From Narthecium ossifragum (Eukaryota; Streptophyta; Magnoliopsida; Dioscoreales; Nartheciaceae): DNA of 64,000 bases. Position numbers and translations under genes: made by a program. The notes under the pieces are model-generated. The model saw only the letters and a list, made by a program, of their open reading frames with translations. It was not told the DNA's origin and made no database searches. Shown here piece by piece: positions 1 to 12,858 of this stretch (its first letter is position 1; the number at the start of each line of letters is the position of its first letter). The stretch spans positions 25,860,129 through 25,924,128 of the forward strand of contig OY986968.1 in the NCBI GenBank assembly GCA_963920575.1, written 5' to 3'.

Positions 1-14
1 AAAGATAGTATTAC

Positions 15-3000
15 CTGAAGACTTACTGCTACGATCTTGAGCATCATCCATGAGCAATTGCACTGCGACATCAATGTCATCTTGACCGGTTAGAAAGACA
101 AGGATATCACCCACTGGCTCCTGAATTTGAAACGAGCAAGATGCAGTTATTATCATTTACATCTCAAGTGCAGTTTAATGTGATTCGATAGTTATTCAGT
201 CGAAACTATGGCACATATAAAATCTGCAAACATTTTGCAAAGAGGACCACCAAAAGTTTTGTAGAAAATGAACCTTTCTACTTAAAAAAATTGTGCTCAG
301 AATAAAGGTCATAAATCATAATCATGACTCGTCAAATTTGTTAAATATGTGTTAAAAATTTCCAGGTAACAATAGGTCAATGGGAGTATAACAACATTAA
401 TCTGAGCTAGACAGAGGTTTGGATGCAAGTTGTGGAGTACATGAAGCTCAATACAAAGATTCATAGAACTTGAGAACAAATAGTTCAGACACATAATGTT
501 CAGTCAAATAAATTATGCCACACGAAATCTAAAAACCTTCGCTTCTTACCAGCGGAATCTCACCTTATCATGAATTGACAAAACAGTACTAACAGCAGCT
601 TGCAAATAATCAGAAACAGGCTCCTCGAGATAATAAATATCCACAGTGTACCCTTTACCCTGATACAAAAAATGTAACAATCATATTAAGTTATTAACAA
701 ATTAGGGAAAAGTGTAAAAAAGTTTAACATGGCTGACAGGCCAAAGCGAAAGTGTAAAACTCAAGACAATAAACCTAATGATAGAAAGTCTTTCATGGTC
801 TAGATCAGTCAAATAACTTACTTCGACTGAAAGAATGGCAGGCTCGAGGTTGGGTGGTGCAGAATCTGCGGCATCCTGCCCTCGATTCCTTTTCCTGTAG
901 ATGCAAACTTGATAAACGAAATATTTAATGCAAAAATTTTACAAGAACTGAAGAACAATGTCATCCAAAAAATTATAAACTCTCACGACATGTTATTGGT
1001 TTTCCAAGAGGGCAAGAGGAGTACCTCTTCTTTTTTGAAACTGTGAGATTGATCCTACAATGTTCTATCTGCAACTAATAGTAAGGATGGAATGCTCATT
1101 GCGATTTAAGGGTTTATTTCTTTCGCTTGAGTTCAAATAGTGGCCGCATGTGCGATGAAAACAATCCTTTGTAGGATCGACCTGGTTGTGGATGTCCAAC
1201 AATCTCATGGAGAGGTGCACGACCTCCATACACCATCTGACAGCTCTTTTGGTGTGCTGAATGAGGGAAAGGGGGGATCAAGAATGGGAATAAAGATGAC
1301 AACAAGGGAGTGGGACTCAATGACTTACTTCTCCACATAAAAATCCCCTCCTTTTTTTCTATTTCTTTTCTTTTTTTCTTTTTCTCACTTTTTTTATCTA
1401 AGTGTCAGTCAGATTTATTTTGTTTCCCCAAGCAATGCATCTAAGAAGAGATCAAAGAGTAGTGTCTAATGAATTTGAGCTCCTCTTTCTTTCATCTCTC
1501 TATTCAACAAAATTGGCTAGTTATGTAATTAAACCTTGAATAAACTACTACATGGTCGACTTTCAAAGTTGAGCATGTAAATTGTACTTATCTAGCTCTC
1601 AAATTACGCAAACTTTCCACCAAATCAAAGGCTATGTCGAGGTTGGACAAATATCGCCTTCCAATTTGCAATACCCAATTATACAAGTTTTAAAAACAAC
1701 TCTAAACCTGGCCGCAATTTAGGAAGAGTTGGCAATAGTATCTCAAGAGTATTAGTAGCCCGCTAAGCCCTTAATTGACCTTCTAAGGAGTCATTCTGTA
1801 ACAGAATACAATTTAGTTATCTAGTCCTAGGATAAACTTCCAAACAAAATATATGTGTATCGAACACAAAGTTTGCATCATGAGACCCTCAAAAGCATTT
1901 ACTACAATCCAACTATGCTAGTATCTCATGTGGTGCCTAGGTACATATCTGTAAGACTCATGGCCTCCAATGTACAGGTCACAAGTTTAAGCACCAGCTG
2001 CGTCAGATTAATAAAGAAATTTCTGTTGGCTATCCAAAGGACTATGCATGTACCTGAGCCCAGGTATTAGGCTCAACAATCAAAGAAAAGAAAAGGTAGA
2101 ATGGTATGTGACTAAAAGTTGGCATTCATCTTAATGGGCAATTGAATTAAACCAAAGCCTTCTGCTAGTGGAGATGCTTCAAACAGAGATGACCGCAAAT
2201 AATAATCTGTTTTGGGTTTCATTATATCTCACATTGCTGCAAATCCAAAGTAAAGAATAAAAAATCAGCTTTAAAATTCTTATTTAGTGAACCAGACCTA
2301 GGATAGAAAAAATTTGCCATTGATTTTGCCTCAATTGTCGCAGATGCAATAATAAGCCGCAATTCAGGTCTACGTCGTTGGATCTGAAAAGTTCATGTAA
2401 AAAGAATAGAAATGATTTAAAAGGCATCCCACTTGCTTCAGTAAAAATTAAAGGAGGAGATCTCGAACCTTTTTCAAAAGACCCAATAGCATGTCTGTTG
2501 AAATAGATCTTTCATGAGCCTCATCAACCATAATGACACTAGCAGAAGAGAATTATGAGGCAGGAACATGTCTCAGCAAAGCTTAAAGCAAAATTGCTCA
2601 TAACACCACAAAAATGGAAGGATAGACCTGGGAAATGATTTACAATCTGATGGATGGTGCATTTTAAGATGAATCCTGTTAATGTTAATTGACCTCTGAT
2701 TCGAAAATTTGTGCAAAGATATACAAAAGCAACAGCATGGTGTATCATTTCTATAAAATAGCAGCATTTGACAAAATAGGATCAATATTTCATCAATACT
2801 AAAAGCATGGAGGAAAGCTTTTGAAAGGTTCGAGAATTAGTGCAATTAGTCAGGATAATACTTGATGTTTATGATCATCACCCTGGTGTCTAGGTATTAT
2901 GACAATTTTTTTGCCCCAGATCTCAACTCATACACAGGGGAGTAAGCATATGCATCCAGTGGAATTGGAAGGGGAAGGTGAAGTGAAAAGACCTGCAGTT

Positions 3001-6000
3001 ATATTCGAAATTCTTGTGACTTAAGAAGAAAAGTCCAAGATAACTTTAGTTCATTATGTTGTAAGGAGAAGAAAATCATGCAAAGAAAGGCATCCACAGA
3101 CAACAAATGAGGAGAATGCTCACAAATCACTCATATGGTTAGAAATGAGCACAATTGAGATGAGTAGCATAGTAACATAGTTTGACTAATTTTGGATGAA
3201 ATTGGTGAAACCAAGATAGAATGAGTATCCACTATTTGTGTTTTTATTGACTATCTAGTATGGGAATCAGAATAAAAGAATCCAATCATCGATGATTATG
3301 AAGGATGTGAGTAGTACCTATACTTCGTCAATAGAGGGTCTTCCATCATTTCTCTTAGCAAAACCCCATCTGTGAGAAATTTGATCCTTGTCACACCCTG
3401 GCAGATGAAGGGAGAAAAGAAGTTAAAACTAAAGAAATTATTGAAGAAAATAAGTTACACCTGGACGGGTGGATTGAAGAAAAACAAATTGATCTCTTTT
3501 ATAAAGACAGATACTCAAGCATATCCTAGGTGAAGCAGCAGCAACCCAAAAAAGCTTCATGGGGCATCATGAACTACAACTATATGCTGCATGTGGTTCC
3601 GACATCATCATGAGTCATTTTGTCACTAGAAAGTGTTGTAATTTCCTTCTTTGAACTGTCCATTTTGACTTGTTTTGAGATAAAAAAAATATCTCAATGG
3701 TAATGAAATCTGTAGTCCCTATTATTAGCATCTTCCTAAAGCTTATAATGCTGCTCAAACTTCTTGATTGCATTTGACCTGCTTTAGCTTTCTTGGACAA
3801 CCAATCAAAGAGGACTTATAGATTCTAACCATATGAATAATTCTCCAAATGTAATTACTCTATAAGTTCAGATGCCTACTCAGTTAAAGAGGAATTAGGA
3901 TAAAATCATAAAGATAAAGGAAAAAACATGAAACTGACCGGGTGTGTTACGTCTTCAAAGCGGATCTTATACCCGACTTCTTCACCAAGTTTGACGCCCA
4001 TCTCTTCAGCTACCCGTGAAGCAACTGTCTATCCAAGAACAACATGTAACACTCAACATAAGCCGAAGGACTGGACAAAACAATGCAGCTGCAAATGAAT
4101 GATTAAAACCTAGTAATAATTGAGCATCTGTCGAAATGTCAAGATTAATGTTCTTCAAATGCAGCAGTAAATAACATCCAAAAAATTCCCAAATAAAAGC
4201 CAGTATGAGTGCCCAACAACAGCTGCATTACTACAACAATGCAGTAGCAGCAATAGTATTTATGCATGTTTGTGTATGCAGGTATACCAGAAGCCTTTTT
4301 TATGTTTTAGACTCCAATAACATAAGAGGCAAGCTTGTGGGTGTAATTTTACAACTGCATGGTGCACAAGCATCACATGAAAAATGAATACTCGATACTT
4401 GCTATTCAATATATGTGGGTCTGAGGACCTTGTGATGCACCAATCTGTTAGGAAGCACATAGCAAGGCAAGCAACCGAGGAGAGAATCCATGCAATTTCA
4501 TTTCCATTTATGACCAAAATTAGTTTAAACCCTATCAGAAACAATAAGAGGTAAGAGTGAAACTACGAGAAAGTCAAGATATGCTACCATACAAAATGAA
4601 TGATGCAAACAACTAAAATAAAAGAAGCTATTATCTCCCCCTCTAAGAAAAAGAGTTTAAACAAGAGGCTGAGAGCAAGTGGACCAGCTGGACAGCAGGA
4701 AACAGAGTAGCTACTTGCATGGATAGGAATAATAACATATGAGAAGCAGAGTAGAGATAGCCACCTGAACAGCTAGTCGCCTTGGCTGCGTGCAAGCTAT
4801 AACACGACCAACCTCAGCCCAACCAGCTTCCTGAAGATACTGATGATAGAAACAAAACTGAAGATTATTTAAATGCACCAAGAGTAGCTTAAGATCATAA
4901 CTTTCTTTATATCAGAGCTTTCTACACATGGATTTCCGTCCCGGTGGCACGCACCATGCCGGCAGCCTGCTTGCCGCCGGCACAGATGTGTGCCGGACCG
5001 GCACGCCCCCGTGCCATTCTCCTGGCACAGTACGTACCGGGCAGCACGCACAGTGCCGGACCGGCACGAAAATCCATGTTTCTACATACTATAACATGCT
5101 TCATTGTCTGAAGTGAGAAAGTCACAAGTCAGCGTACTCAAAAGAATGGTGAAAAGAACAAGGTATTATTAGTTATACTTGATGCAAGAAGAAACAAAAA
5201 GAAATTTGCGATAATTAACGAGAAGGAAATAGGGCATATTCACAAGAATAAGAAATAATTCAAGAAAACATATCTAGATAGTAATAACTATGATTCTTAG
5301 TGAACTACAATGAAAGTATGAAACCGGAGTCCATGGTGTCAGTTTGGCCTTTTCTTTTATTGTGAAAGATGTCATTGGTTTAGAGTTTCAAATCTGAGAT
5401 AGCACCATTTTGCTGCTAGCATATCTGCATATGATCAATTCTTCTACTGTAACAGTTTTACTATTTCCTACTTGGGATGCTAAGTTGAACTGCATCGACT
5501 ATTTGTCACTGAAAGGTGCTGCATAAGGTGCATAAAAATTCAAATTTGAAAAAGGTGACTACATTGCCATGAGAATATCTAGAAGCACTAACAAGACAGA
5601 AACGATAAGATGGATCTAGTTGTTTTATTCCAAAACATGGTAACAAATCGAGGATGGTATTGTGCGAAAGAAGCCTGAAACTGGTGACATAGTATGATTC
5701 AGCTAGCTCGTCAAAACTGATGTTCGCTTTTCTTGTTCATGTTGTACAAAATTACAACATACTGGCAAAGACTGTAGTTTGCAACCAAATTCAAGAAACC
5801 TTTTGACAACACTAGTCCATTATTAAAGGATTCAAACAAGCAAAAGGAGAAACCAAACACAGAAACCGTGATTTTAAGCCCAAAACAACAATCGAAGTTG
5901 TGATGGCGGCGACCCCGGCGCCAATGATTTTTAAATCCCACACTAGTGGGCGCCATTTTTGTATGCATACTTCCCACAAACCTAGAAGTACCATGACTAC

Positions 6001-6576
6001 CAGACTCATGCAATCCAAAGATGATCCAATAAAATATATACAGAAACCTTGAATTTCCCTTATGCCATCGAAGCAAAAACAAAAGGACTATAATCCTACA
6101 CCACGAGACCATTATATTCACATGAACAAGAAAATCAATTCTGAGTTCAAAGAATGCAAGAAAGATATGAAAAAGAAAAACCCAAGAAAGCAATGAGCTA
6201 GAGGAGGGCAAATGAGCGACGGACCTGGGGTATCTGGGTGGTCTTGCCGCTGCCTGTCTCACCAACGACGATGGTGGTCGCGTGGTTCTCCACCAGGTAG
6301 AGGATCGCCGTGCGGTACTTGTACACCGGCAGCCGCTGCCTCTGCTTCTCCAAGCTAGCATGGCCATACCTGTTTGCTTGTAAGTTTTCAAGAAGTCAGT
6401 GCTCTATTGCTTGATTCTTGCCTGACGGAATGGAATGGAGGGAGACCAAGAGTTCGAAGGAGATACCCGGAGGAGGAGGAGGTGGTGCTGCCGGAAACGA
6501 AGAGGACGCCGCCCTCCTCGTCCTCGAGCAGGGTACCCCGGGGCCGCTCCGAGCCCGGCTTCCAGAACTGGGACAT
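15..6576 (-). CDS. DEAH9: DEAH-box RNA helicase, DHX35/DEAH9 type (5' part; continues beyond left edge)
   Basis: Probable spliceosome-associated ATP-dependent RNA helicase acting in the nucleus. Nine exons were read on the minus strand: 6467-6576, 6225-6369, 4765-4839, 3939-4028, 3318-3397, 2469-2538, 2298-2383, 822-894, 564-659, then 15-120 (ten segments, the first two forming the N-terminus). All have GT-AG borders and the phases join to 310 codons. Walker A GETGSGKT is at residues 73-80, QPRR follows, DEAH is at 172-175, SAT at 204-206, and FLTGQDDID lies in the last exon. The start MSQFWKPG matches the N-terminus of plant DHX35 homologues. The family is about 700 residues, so roughly the C-terminal half (helicase C-terminal, HA2 and OB domains) lies outside the window. 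The large intron 4840-6224 holds a 152-bp hAT-like insertion. No break is seen. Confidence 0.93.
4927..5078. mobile_element. hAT-like non-autonomous element, CATGGATT family, copy 1 (152 bp)
   Basis: Inserted in an intron of the DEAH helicase gene. It is flanked by a perfect 8-bp duplication TTTCTACA (4919-4926 and 5079-5086). The ends are CATGGATTTCC and GAAAATCCATG, so the terminal inverted repeat is CATGGATTTYC. The interior is a dense series of GCCGG/CCGGC palindromes. It shares the terminal CATGGATTNNCGTCCCGGTGG with the copy at 52160-52990. The 8-bp duplication and CA...TG ends fit the hAT superfamily; that assignment is inference. Confidence 0.85.
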
Positions 6577-6700
6577 AACTCTCGCTACAGGCGGCCTAAA
6601 TCTCTTCCAGGACTTAAAAGGACCCTTTGAGCGCTAATCTGTGTCCATAGCATGTACATCGGTAATGAAATACCGATCAGTTAGTTATCAATACCAATGA
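6577..6700. other. Upstream region of the DEAH helicase gene
   Basis: This is the short stretch between the helicase start codon and the first inverted-repeat element, so any core promoter must lie here or within the element. No clear TATA box was seen. From about 6650 it contains ACCGAT/ATCGGT-type sequence that resumes after the element at 7499, which suggests the 6701-7498 element landed inside an older repeat of that type. Confidence 0.4.
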
Positions 6701-7498
6701 GGGTGCGTTTGGCAAACCTGAATCTCATGAATTAGCTGAATGAGGAATCTGTGGAATTAGCTGAATGGGGAATGAGCTGAATCTGGTGATTCCGTGAATT
6801 TTGGTTCTGTTGTTTGGTTGGTCTGTATGGGATGAGCTGAATCTGTTGATTCTGGCGTTTGGCTTGTCTATTATGGATGAGCTGAATCTGCTAATTTTGT
6901 TCAAATTAATAATAAAACTTTAAATTTTCTTCAAATTAAGAAATGTTTTTTATTATAATAATAACAATACCCACGAGATATGATTGATCGAAATTATTGA
7001 AAATTTAAGTCAAATTAATTCTTTGAATGCATCTAATTATGTAAAATGATTGATCAAAATTATTGAAAATTTAGGTATAATTTAAGTTATAATATATTAA
7101 ATGATTTTATAAATTAAATTACATCAAATATTTGCTTTAAAAAATACTCAATATTGGTCTCATAACGAAGATATCGATGATATCTTTCCAATGAGACTAA
7201 TTTCATAAAGTTTCAACATGTATATTTAAAATTATGATAAATATAGTCATTTTAAATATTAAGGGGATAAAATGGTCATTTAAAATTTCTTCAAATTCGC
7301 TGATCCTCGCATCCCATCGGCGGCATTCGGTCGATCTGACGGAATGCCGCGATACCTAAAATTCGAAATTAGAGAAATCGGATTCATCTCGGATTCCAGG
7401 GCCTATTGCAAATCAAACAGCTGAATCAGCTGAATTCGGAATCCGCCCATTCACTTTTTCACCTAATCCCTCTCATACGCTGCTTGCCAAACAGGCCC
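6701..7498. mobile_element. Inverted-repeat element with GGGTGCGTTTGGCAAAC ends (MITE-like)
   Basis: The left end GGGTGCGTTTGGCAAAC mirrors the right end, whose complement reads GGGCCTGTTTGGCAAGC. Near the left end a motif like GGATGAGCTGAATCTG recurs about three times, and the core is AT-rich with no coding signal. No convincing target duplication was found, so the superfamily stays open. The element is probably nested in an older repeat whose halves are at about 6650-6700 and 7499-7660. Confidence 0.6.
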
Positions 7499-7669
7499 GA
7501 ACTGAATCAATTAATCGGTATCTCATTGTTGTTACCTACTGATTCAATTATTAGTATATTTCATCGATCTATCGATGGAATAGAACAAACAATCGATATC
7601 TCATTATCGATTGGTAGCAATGCACATATATCCACCCATTTCTCGTCATGTGAAACAAACGTGATCATA

Positions 7670-8355
7670 GGGCTCGTTTGTTTTATGATATTATAAGTGT
7701 GATAGTATTAGTAATCTTGTGGACCCCACTTTATCTCACGTTTGATGTGATTTTTGGTATGGGATAAATAATTTCATTTGGACACCATATCCCATGAAGA
7801 TGGGATAAAATAATCAAAGGGAGGTGGGATATGTAATCCCATGAGATAATATCCATTAGATTAAAAAATAAAAAAAAGTTTAAATATTTGATTAAATTTT
7901 CTCTCATCTTATCATTTCTATTACCAAACAAGAGAGAAGAGTTTAACCCTTCACATCATCTCTCGGAGAATATTGTGTCACGAAACAAACGCGCGCATAG
8001 AATAAAGATTTGTGTATATGGTCAATCTCCTGAGAGATTGTATCCCGGACATATTCTCCCGAGAGATTATATGAGGAGTTAAACTTTCTCTCATGTTTGG
8101 TAAGACATAGAATAATATGGGAGAAGATTTAATTAATATTTAAACTTTTCTTTATCTTTTTAATCCAATGGATCTTATCTCATGGGATTACATATCTCAC
8201 CTCCTCTGTGATTATTTTATCGCATGTATATGGGATATGGAGTCTCGATGGGATTATTTATCCCATCTCTAAAAACAGACCAGATGTGGGATAAAGTGGG
8301 GTCCACATGATTATTAATCATATCTCACATATAATACCATGGAACAAACGAGCCC
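7670..8355. mobile_element. Long-TIR element with GGGCTCGTTTGTT ends (about 686 bp)
   Basis: The ends GGGCTCGTTTGTT and AACAAACGAGCCC form an inverted repeat. It extends imperfectly for more than 100 bp and includes TGTGGACCCCACTTTATC and ATGGGATAAATAAT on both sides. TA borders both ends, which would fit a 2-bp duplication, but this is weak. It has no open reading frame of note. It is probably a non-autonomous DNA transposon. Confidence 0.65.
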
Positions 8356-8710
8356 TATATGTTTTGTTTTTCATGTTTGGGCCTTTTTTTTTTTAATGCT
8401 CCGTTTCACATTTAAAACTCGTTTGCAGAAAAATTTCCTGTGCGCGTAAAAGATTTTCCTTTGCGCGTGTTTTATGTGTATAGAAAAAATTTATCTGAAC
8501 AAAAAAAAAATTCTACGCGCGTAAAAAAAACTTCTAATCTCAAAAACAGTTTTTAGTGCTTATAAATTTTTCTGCGCCCGTATAAAACGCTCGCAAAACA
8601 ACGCAATAACTGCCCCACAGGCCACATGTGCAAAGCAAAAACAAAAAAAAGCGGTCCTGAATTGTTAAAACGAATTATTAGGGGTCCTTTTTGGCACAAA
8701 TCTGTGTGTG
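8356..8710. other. AT-rich intergenic stretch between two transposons
   Basis: It contains several copies of a GCGCGTAAA-like motif on both strands (about 8450-8590). I see no gene, RNA or promoter signal. The last bases form the target site of the LINE. Confidence 0.4.
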
Positions 8711-8783
8711 TTCGGTTCGATTAGTTTTTTTTTTTTTTTTTTAATCAGTCAAGCCCGCAGGCTACATCCCAGTTACAATGGAG

Positions 8784-11700
8784 TTAGGATAGGGTGCAGG
8801 GGACAAGCCCCCCCATCACCCCTCCTCCATCAAATACCAACTCCAGCTCCCTAGCCTGATTAGCTAGCCAATCTGCTCTTTCATTGCACTCCCGAGGAAT
8901 ATAACCTACTCCGAAACGTTCAAAGATTCTGCTCTCCCACCAAATATCGCTCAACAAGGATCTACATGTCTCGTTGGAGGGAAGACATCCTTCTACCATC
9001 CGGACGCCAAATAGGGAATCACTTTCGATAAATACCTGTAGGTACCGCCTCTGAGACGCCTCGCGAATAGCAAAGAGGATAGCCTCAAGTTCTCCCATTA
9101 ACACTGAGCTAACATGCTTGGTAGTAGACGCTGACCATCGTATCACCTCATCATCTTCTTCAATGCACACAACCCCAATTCCTGCAATACCTCTGTCCAG
9201 ATCAACTGATGCATCAACTTGCACTCGGAATTCCTCTAAAGCTACCCTTCCATCACTCTTCTTCCTGGTACAATTGCACACCAAATATTCCTTAACCTGC
9301 CATTTAACAAATCTCACCAGGGCACTCTCTCCATAGCTATCTTCTCCATGCGTGACCTTGCATCTGTCCTTCCAAATACTCCAGAGCCCATAAGCAATCA
9401 GAGATTTTTTTTCGATATCCTCATCGGACTTCCTTGGCAGGGCCAGACAATCAAAGCACTCTTGCAGAGTCCATGGCCTCTGTTCTCCCAATAGCTCCAT
9501 CCACACCTCCCTGGCAAATCGGCATCCAAGAAGAAGATGCTCCAACGATTCCTCTTCCATCGTACACCGTGGGCATTCTTTCTCAGAGGATAAAGCCCAC
9601 TGCCATAAGTCAAGCTTCGTAGGTATCTTTCCATGGAGGATCTTCCAAAGAAATACTCTAACTCTTGGGCTAGCAGGAGCTTTCCAAACGCTCTTCCATG
9701 CAGCGTAGTTCTCCTCATCACGATCGTTTGGATGCAGCCTATCAATAAATTGGTAACAAGAGGAGGTGGAGATCTTACCAGAGCAAGCCCCTGCCCACGT
9801 CGGTTGCTCCTTACGGTGCCCTTGCAGGGGAATGTTCAGTATCTGTTCCACCATCTCTAGATGAAACATGGAGTATAAGATCTCAAGGTTCCAGCTCCCA
9901 TCCTCCTTGAAAAGGCTACCAACTGTGAGTGAGTTTAATCCTTCATCTACCCTCATCAAGCATGGTGAAGTAGCTAAGAGACCAACCCCTACCCACCAGT
10001 CATCTATAATCTTTGCCCCACAGGACGGGCCTGGATCCCAGCTTAGCCCTCTGCGTAACATAATCGCAGCTTTGCATAGAGATCTCCAGAGTGCAGAAAC
10101 CTTGACCGGATTCCTACACATAGGCAAATGATCCTGGAAGTCATATTTAGCCCGGCAGATTGCAGTCCAAACAGAGTCCCCTGCCTCCATGAACCTCGCC
10201 GCTCTTCTCATACGGAGCGCCATTTGCATCTTGGATAGATCTTTGAAACCCAAGCCGCCTACCCATTTGTGCTGGCAGACCTTGTCCCATGCAACCGTGG
10301 ACAGCCCTCCCCGCCGACCTTGCCAAAGGAATTGCCTTGCGAAGTAATCGATCTTCTTCAGGACCGTAGCTGGAGTGGGAATCGACGCCATGACAAACAC
10401 AGAGAGAGCCTGAACTACTGCCTGTATGAGGACCATTCGCCCAGCCACTGCCTTGATAGGTGTCCACCATTCTACCAGTCGATGTTGCACCGCATCAATT
10501 ATAAAATTGAAGTCTTGGACCAGAAGTCTTTTTGCTTCCAAGGGAACACCCAGGTAACGCCAAGCTCCTATCTTCTCCGGGAACCCAAGTATCTCCATCA
10601 CTGCCTGCTTACGTCGTGGCGATATCGAAGGAGAAAACTTCATGCTTGACTTCTCTGGACTAACCTCCAAGCCAGATAAGAGACGATATCTCCGGAGCAC
10701 ATTTACCAGTTTCTTCGCCTCCGTCCTACGAGCTGCAGTGACAAACAAGCAGTCATCCGCATATAGGAGGTGGCTAATCCCCAGTGGTGACTTTGGAAAT
10801 CCAACGCCTTTCAAAGCAATGAGCGGCACCTGCAAAAGTCTCGAAAGGACCTCCTGTGCAATGATAAAAAGATACGGAGACATTGGGTCACCTTGACGGA
10901 GGCCTCGCAACGCAGGGAAGAAGCCACAAACTCTGCCATTGATGAGAAGGGATAACCGAGCAGAGGATAGGCATTCCATGATCCATCCAACCCAACGATC
11001 CGGAAAATTCATACTAGAAGAACTCTTCTTAGGAAGGACCAGCTAACTGAGTCGTAAGCTGCACGAATGTCCACTTTGATTGCCATGAGGGCCGCCACTC
11101 TTGGTGCATTCCTAAGCGAGTGTAAAAGTTCATGAGCTGATCCAATGTTATATTGTATAGAGCGCCCTTTAATGAATCCTGATTGTTCAAGGCTTATGAG
11201 ATCGGGAAGCAAAGGTTTTAGACGATTTGCCAGGATGGAGGAGATGAGTTTATAACAAACATTACACAGACTTATAGGCCTAAAGTCTTTGATCCTTCTT
11301 GGATTCTTGCACTTTGGAATGAAAGAAATGAAGGTGTCATTCCAGCCATTGTGCATCTTCCCAGAGTCAAAGAAAGCTTTCACCAGCTTGATCACGTCCT
11401 CCCCAACCGTGTCCCAGTAATGGAGGAAAAATTCAGCTGGAAGTCCATCAGGGCATGGGCACTTGGATTTGCCCATATCATACAGGACCTGCACAACCTC
11501 TGCATCAGAGACCTCTGCTAACAGCTGCTGATGAGCATGATCTGGTATCTGCGGCAGCGGGGGACGGCTAAGATTTTTCCGGCCAGTATCCTTAGCCCAT
11601 AGCCTTCTATAGTGATCTACAAATTCCCCAACAACCTCTTCATGTGCCGAAAGCATCGCACCATCCTCTGTTATAATCTCCTTCACCCTGGAGCAATTTC

Positions 11701-12858
11701 GGCCAGTCTTCGCACCTCGATGGAAGAATTTTGAGTTCCTGTCACCTTCCTTAACCCAAGCCTGTCGGTTATGCTGCATCACATAGGTATCATACCTTGC
11801 TTCCAAAGCCGCCACATGGTTTTCCAGACTACGCATCCGTTGCTCATCTTGCAGGGAGAGGGGACCCTCCTCCTCCATGAGATAGAGAGTGTGGAGATGG
11901 TGCAAGACGTTCTGCCTAGAATTTAAGATATCAAAACCATCTTCCTTCTTCCACCTCTTCACCATGCCTTTGATCTCCTTAATCCGGCCTTTAAAAATAT
12001 ATTGAGCAGAGCCATGCCTCCTTCTTCGCCATGCCCTCTCTACCCCATGCTTGAATTGCGGATGGTTGAGCCACGTCTGCTGCAAGCGAAACGCTGACGG
12101 GCCTGGCGGAATAGAATCTGACTCCAAGCTTCAGCGTTTGGAAACCATTCTCGCCAAGCACTATTGCAGAGTGCTCTGTCCAAGCGTTGATATATGCGAG
12201 CTGCTCCATACTTCTTATTCGACCATGTAAATGATGAGCCTTTGAAGCCCAAGTCAGTAAGATCATCACTGGTAATGAACATAAGAAACTCCTTGACACT
12301 CCTATTATAGCTGAAAGGATTACCACCTCGCTTCTTCTCCGAGTTAGTTATGACATTAAAATCGCCCAGGATGAGGTGAGGCCATCCCCGATTATTAAGT
12401 TTACTCAGTGTATCCCACAAGTCCATGTGATCCTTCCTGCAGCGTGCCGCATAGACTACTGAAAGGAACCACTGACCTTTTTCCTTGGAGGTGAACACCC
12501 CATGTATGGCTTGCTCTGTGAAGTGGTTAAAAGTAAGTTTAATCTCCACTCTGGATATGGCTAAGATCCCACCATGGCGACCCCGTGAGGGAAGAAGATA
12601 GACCTTCCACCGATGTCCAAACTTCCTCTTCACATATTCAATGTGAGACTCAAAGATCACTGTCTCCAGCAGGAAAAGCATGTCTAACTTCTGTTCTTTT
12701 AACATAAGGCGGCCCTTCTTCACCGCTTTTATTGGCCCAAGGCCATGGCAATTCCAGGCAATCATTCTAACCATGACCAACTCCAGGGAGGGGATGCTCG
12801 TCCCCTGTAACAGCAATTTTGCAACGCTTCGCCTGACTGGTTGGAGCTTGTATCTCAT
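8784..12858 (-). pseudogene. LINE ORF2: endonuclease, reverse transcriptase, RNase H (frameshifted)
   Basis: ORF2 is split over three frames: 12858-12040, 12127-11009 and 11012-8784. The first piece is the exonuclease/endonuclease/phosphatase fold (WNCHGLG, LLETV, LGDFNVI, RLDRAL). The SDH catalytic motif expected before the RT is missing, which points to a small deletion at the first frame change near 12130. The RT carries LRQGDPMSPYLF and the catalytic YADD. The C-terminus has a zinc-binding RT domain (FLWKILHGKIPT, CPRCTMEEESLEHLLLGC) and a plant-type RNase H (VDASVD, GELEAI, ESDS, RADWLAN). Its start overlaps the end of ORF1 by about 90 bases. The frameshifts and the missing motif make it non-functional. 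Confidence 0.93.

Noticed and set aside
5711..6391. 226-residue minus frame
   Set aside because: It runs through the helicase exon in the wrong frame and then into intron; it lacks the Walker A reading.
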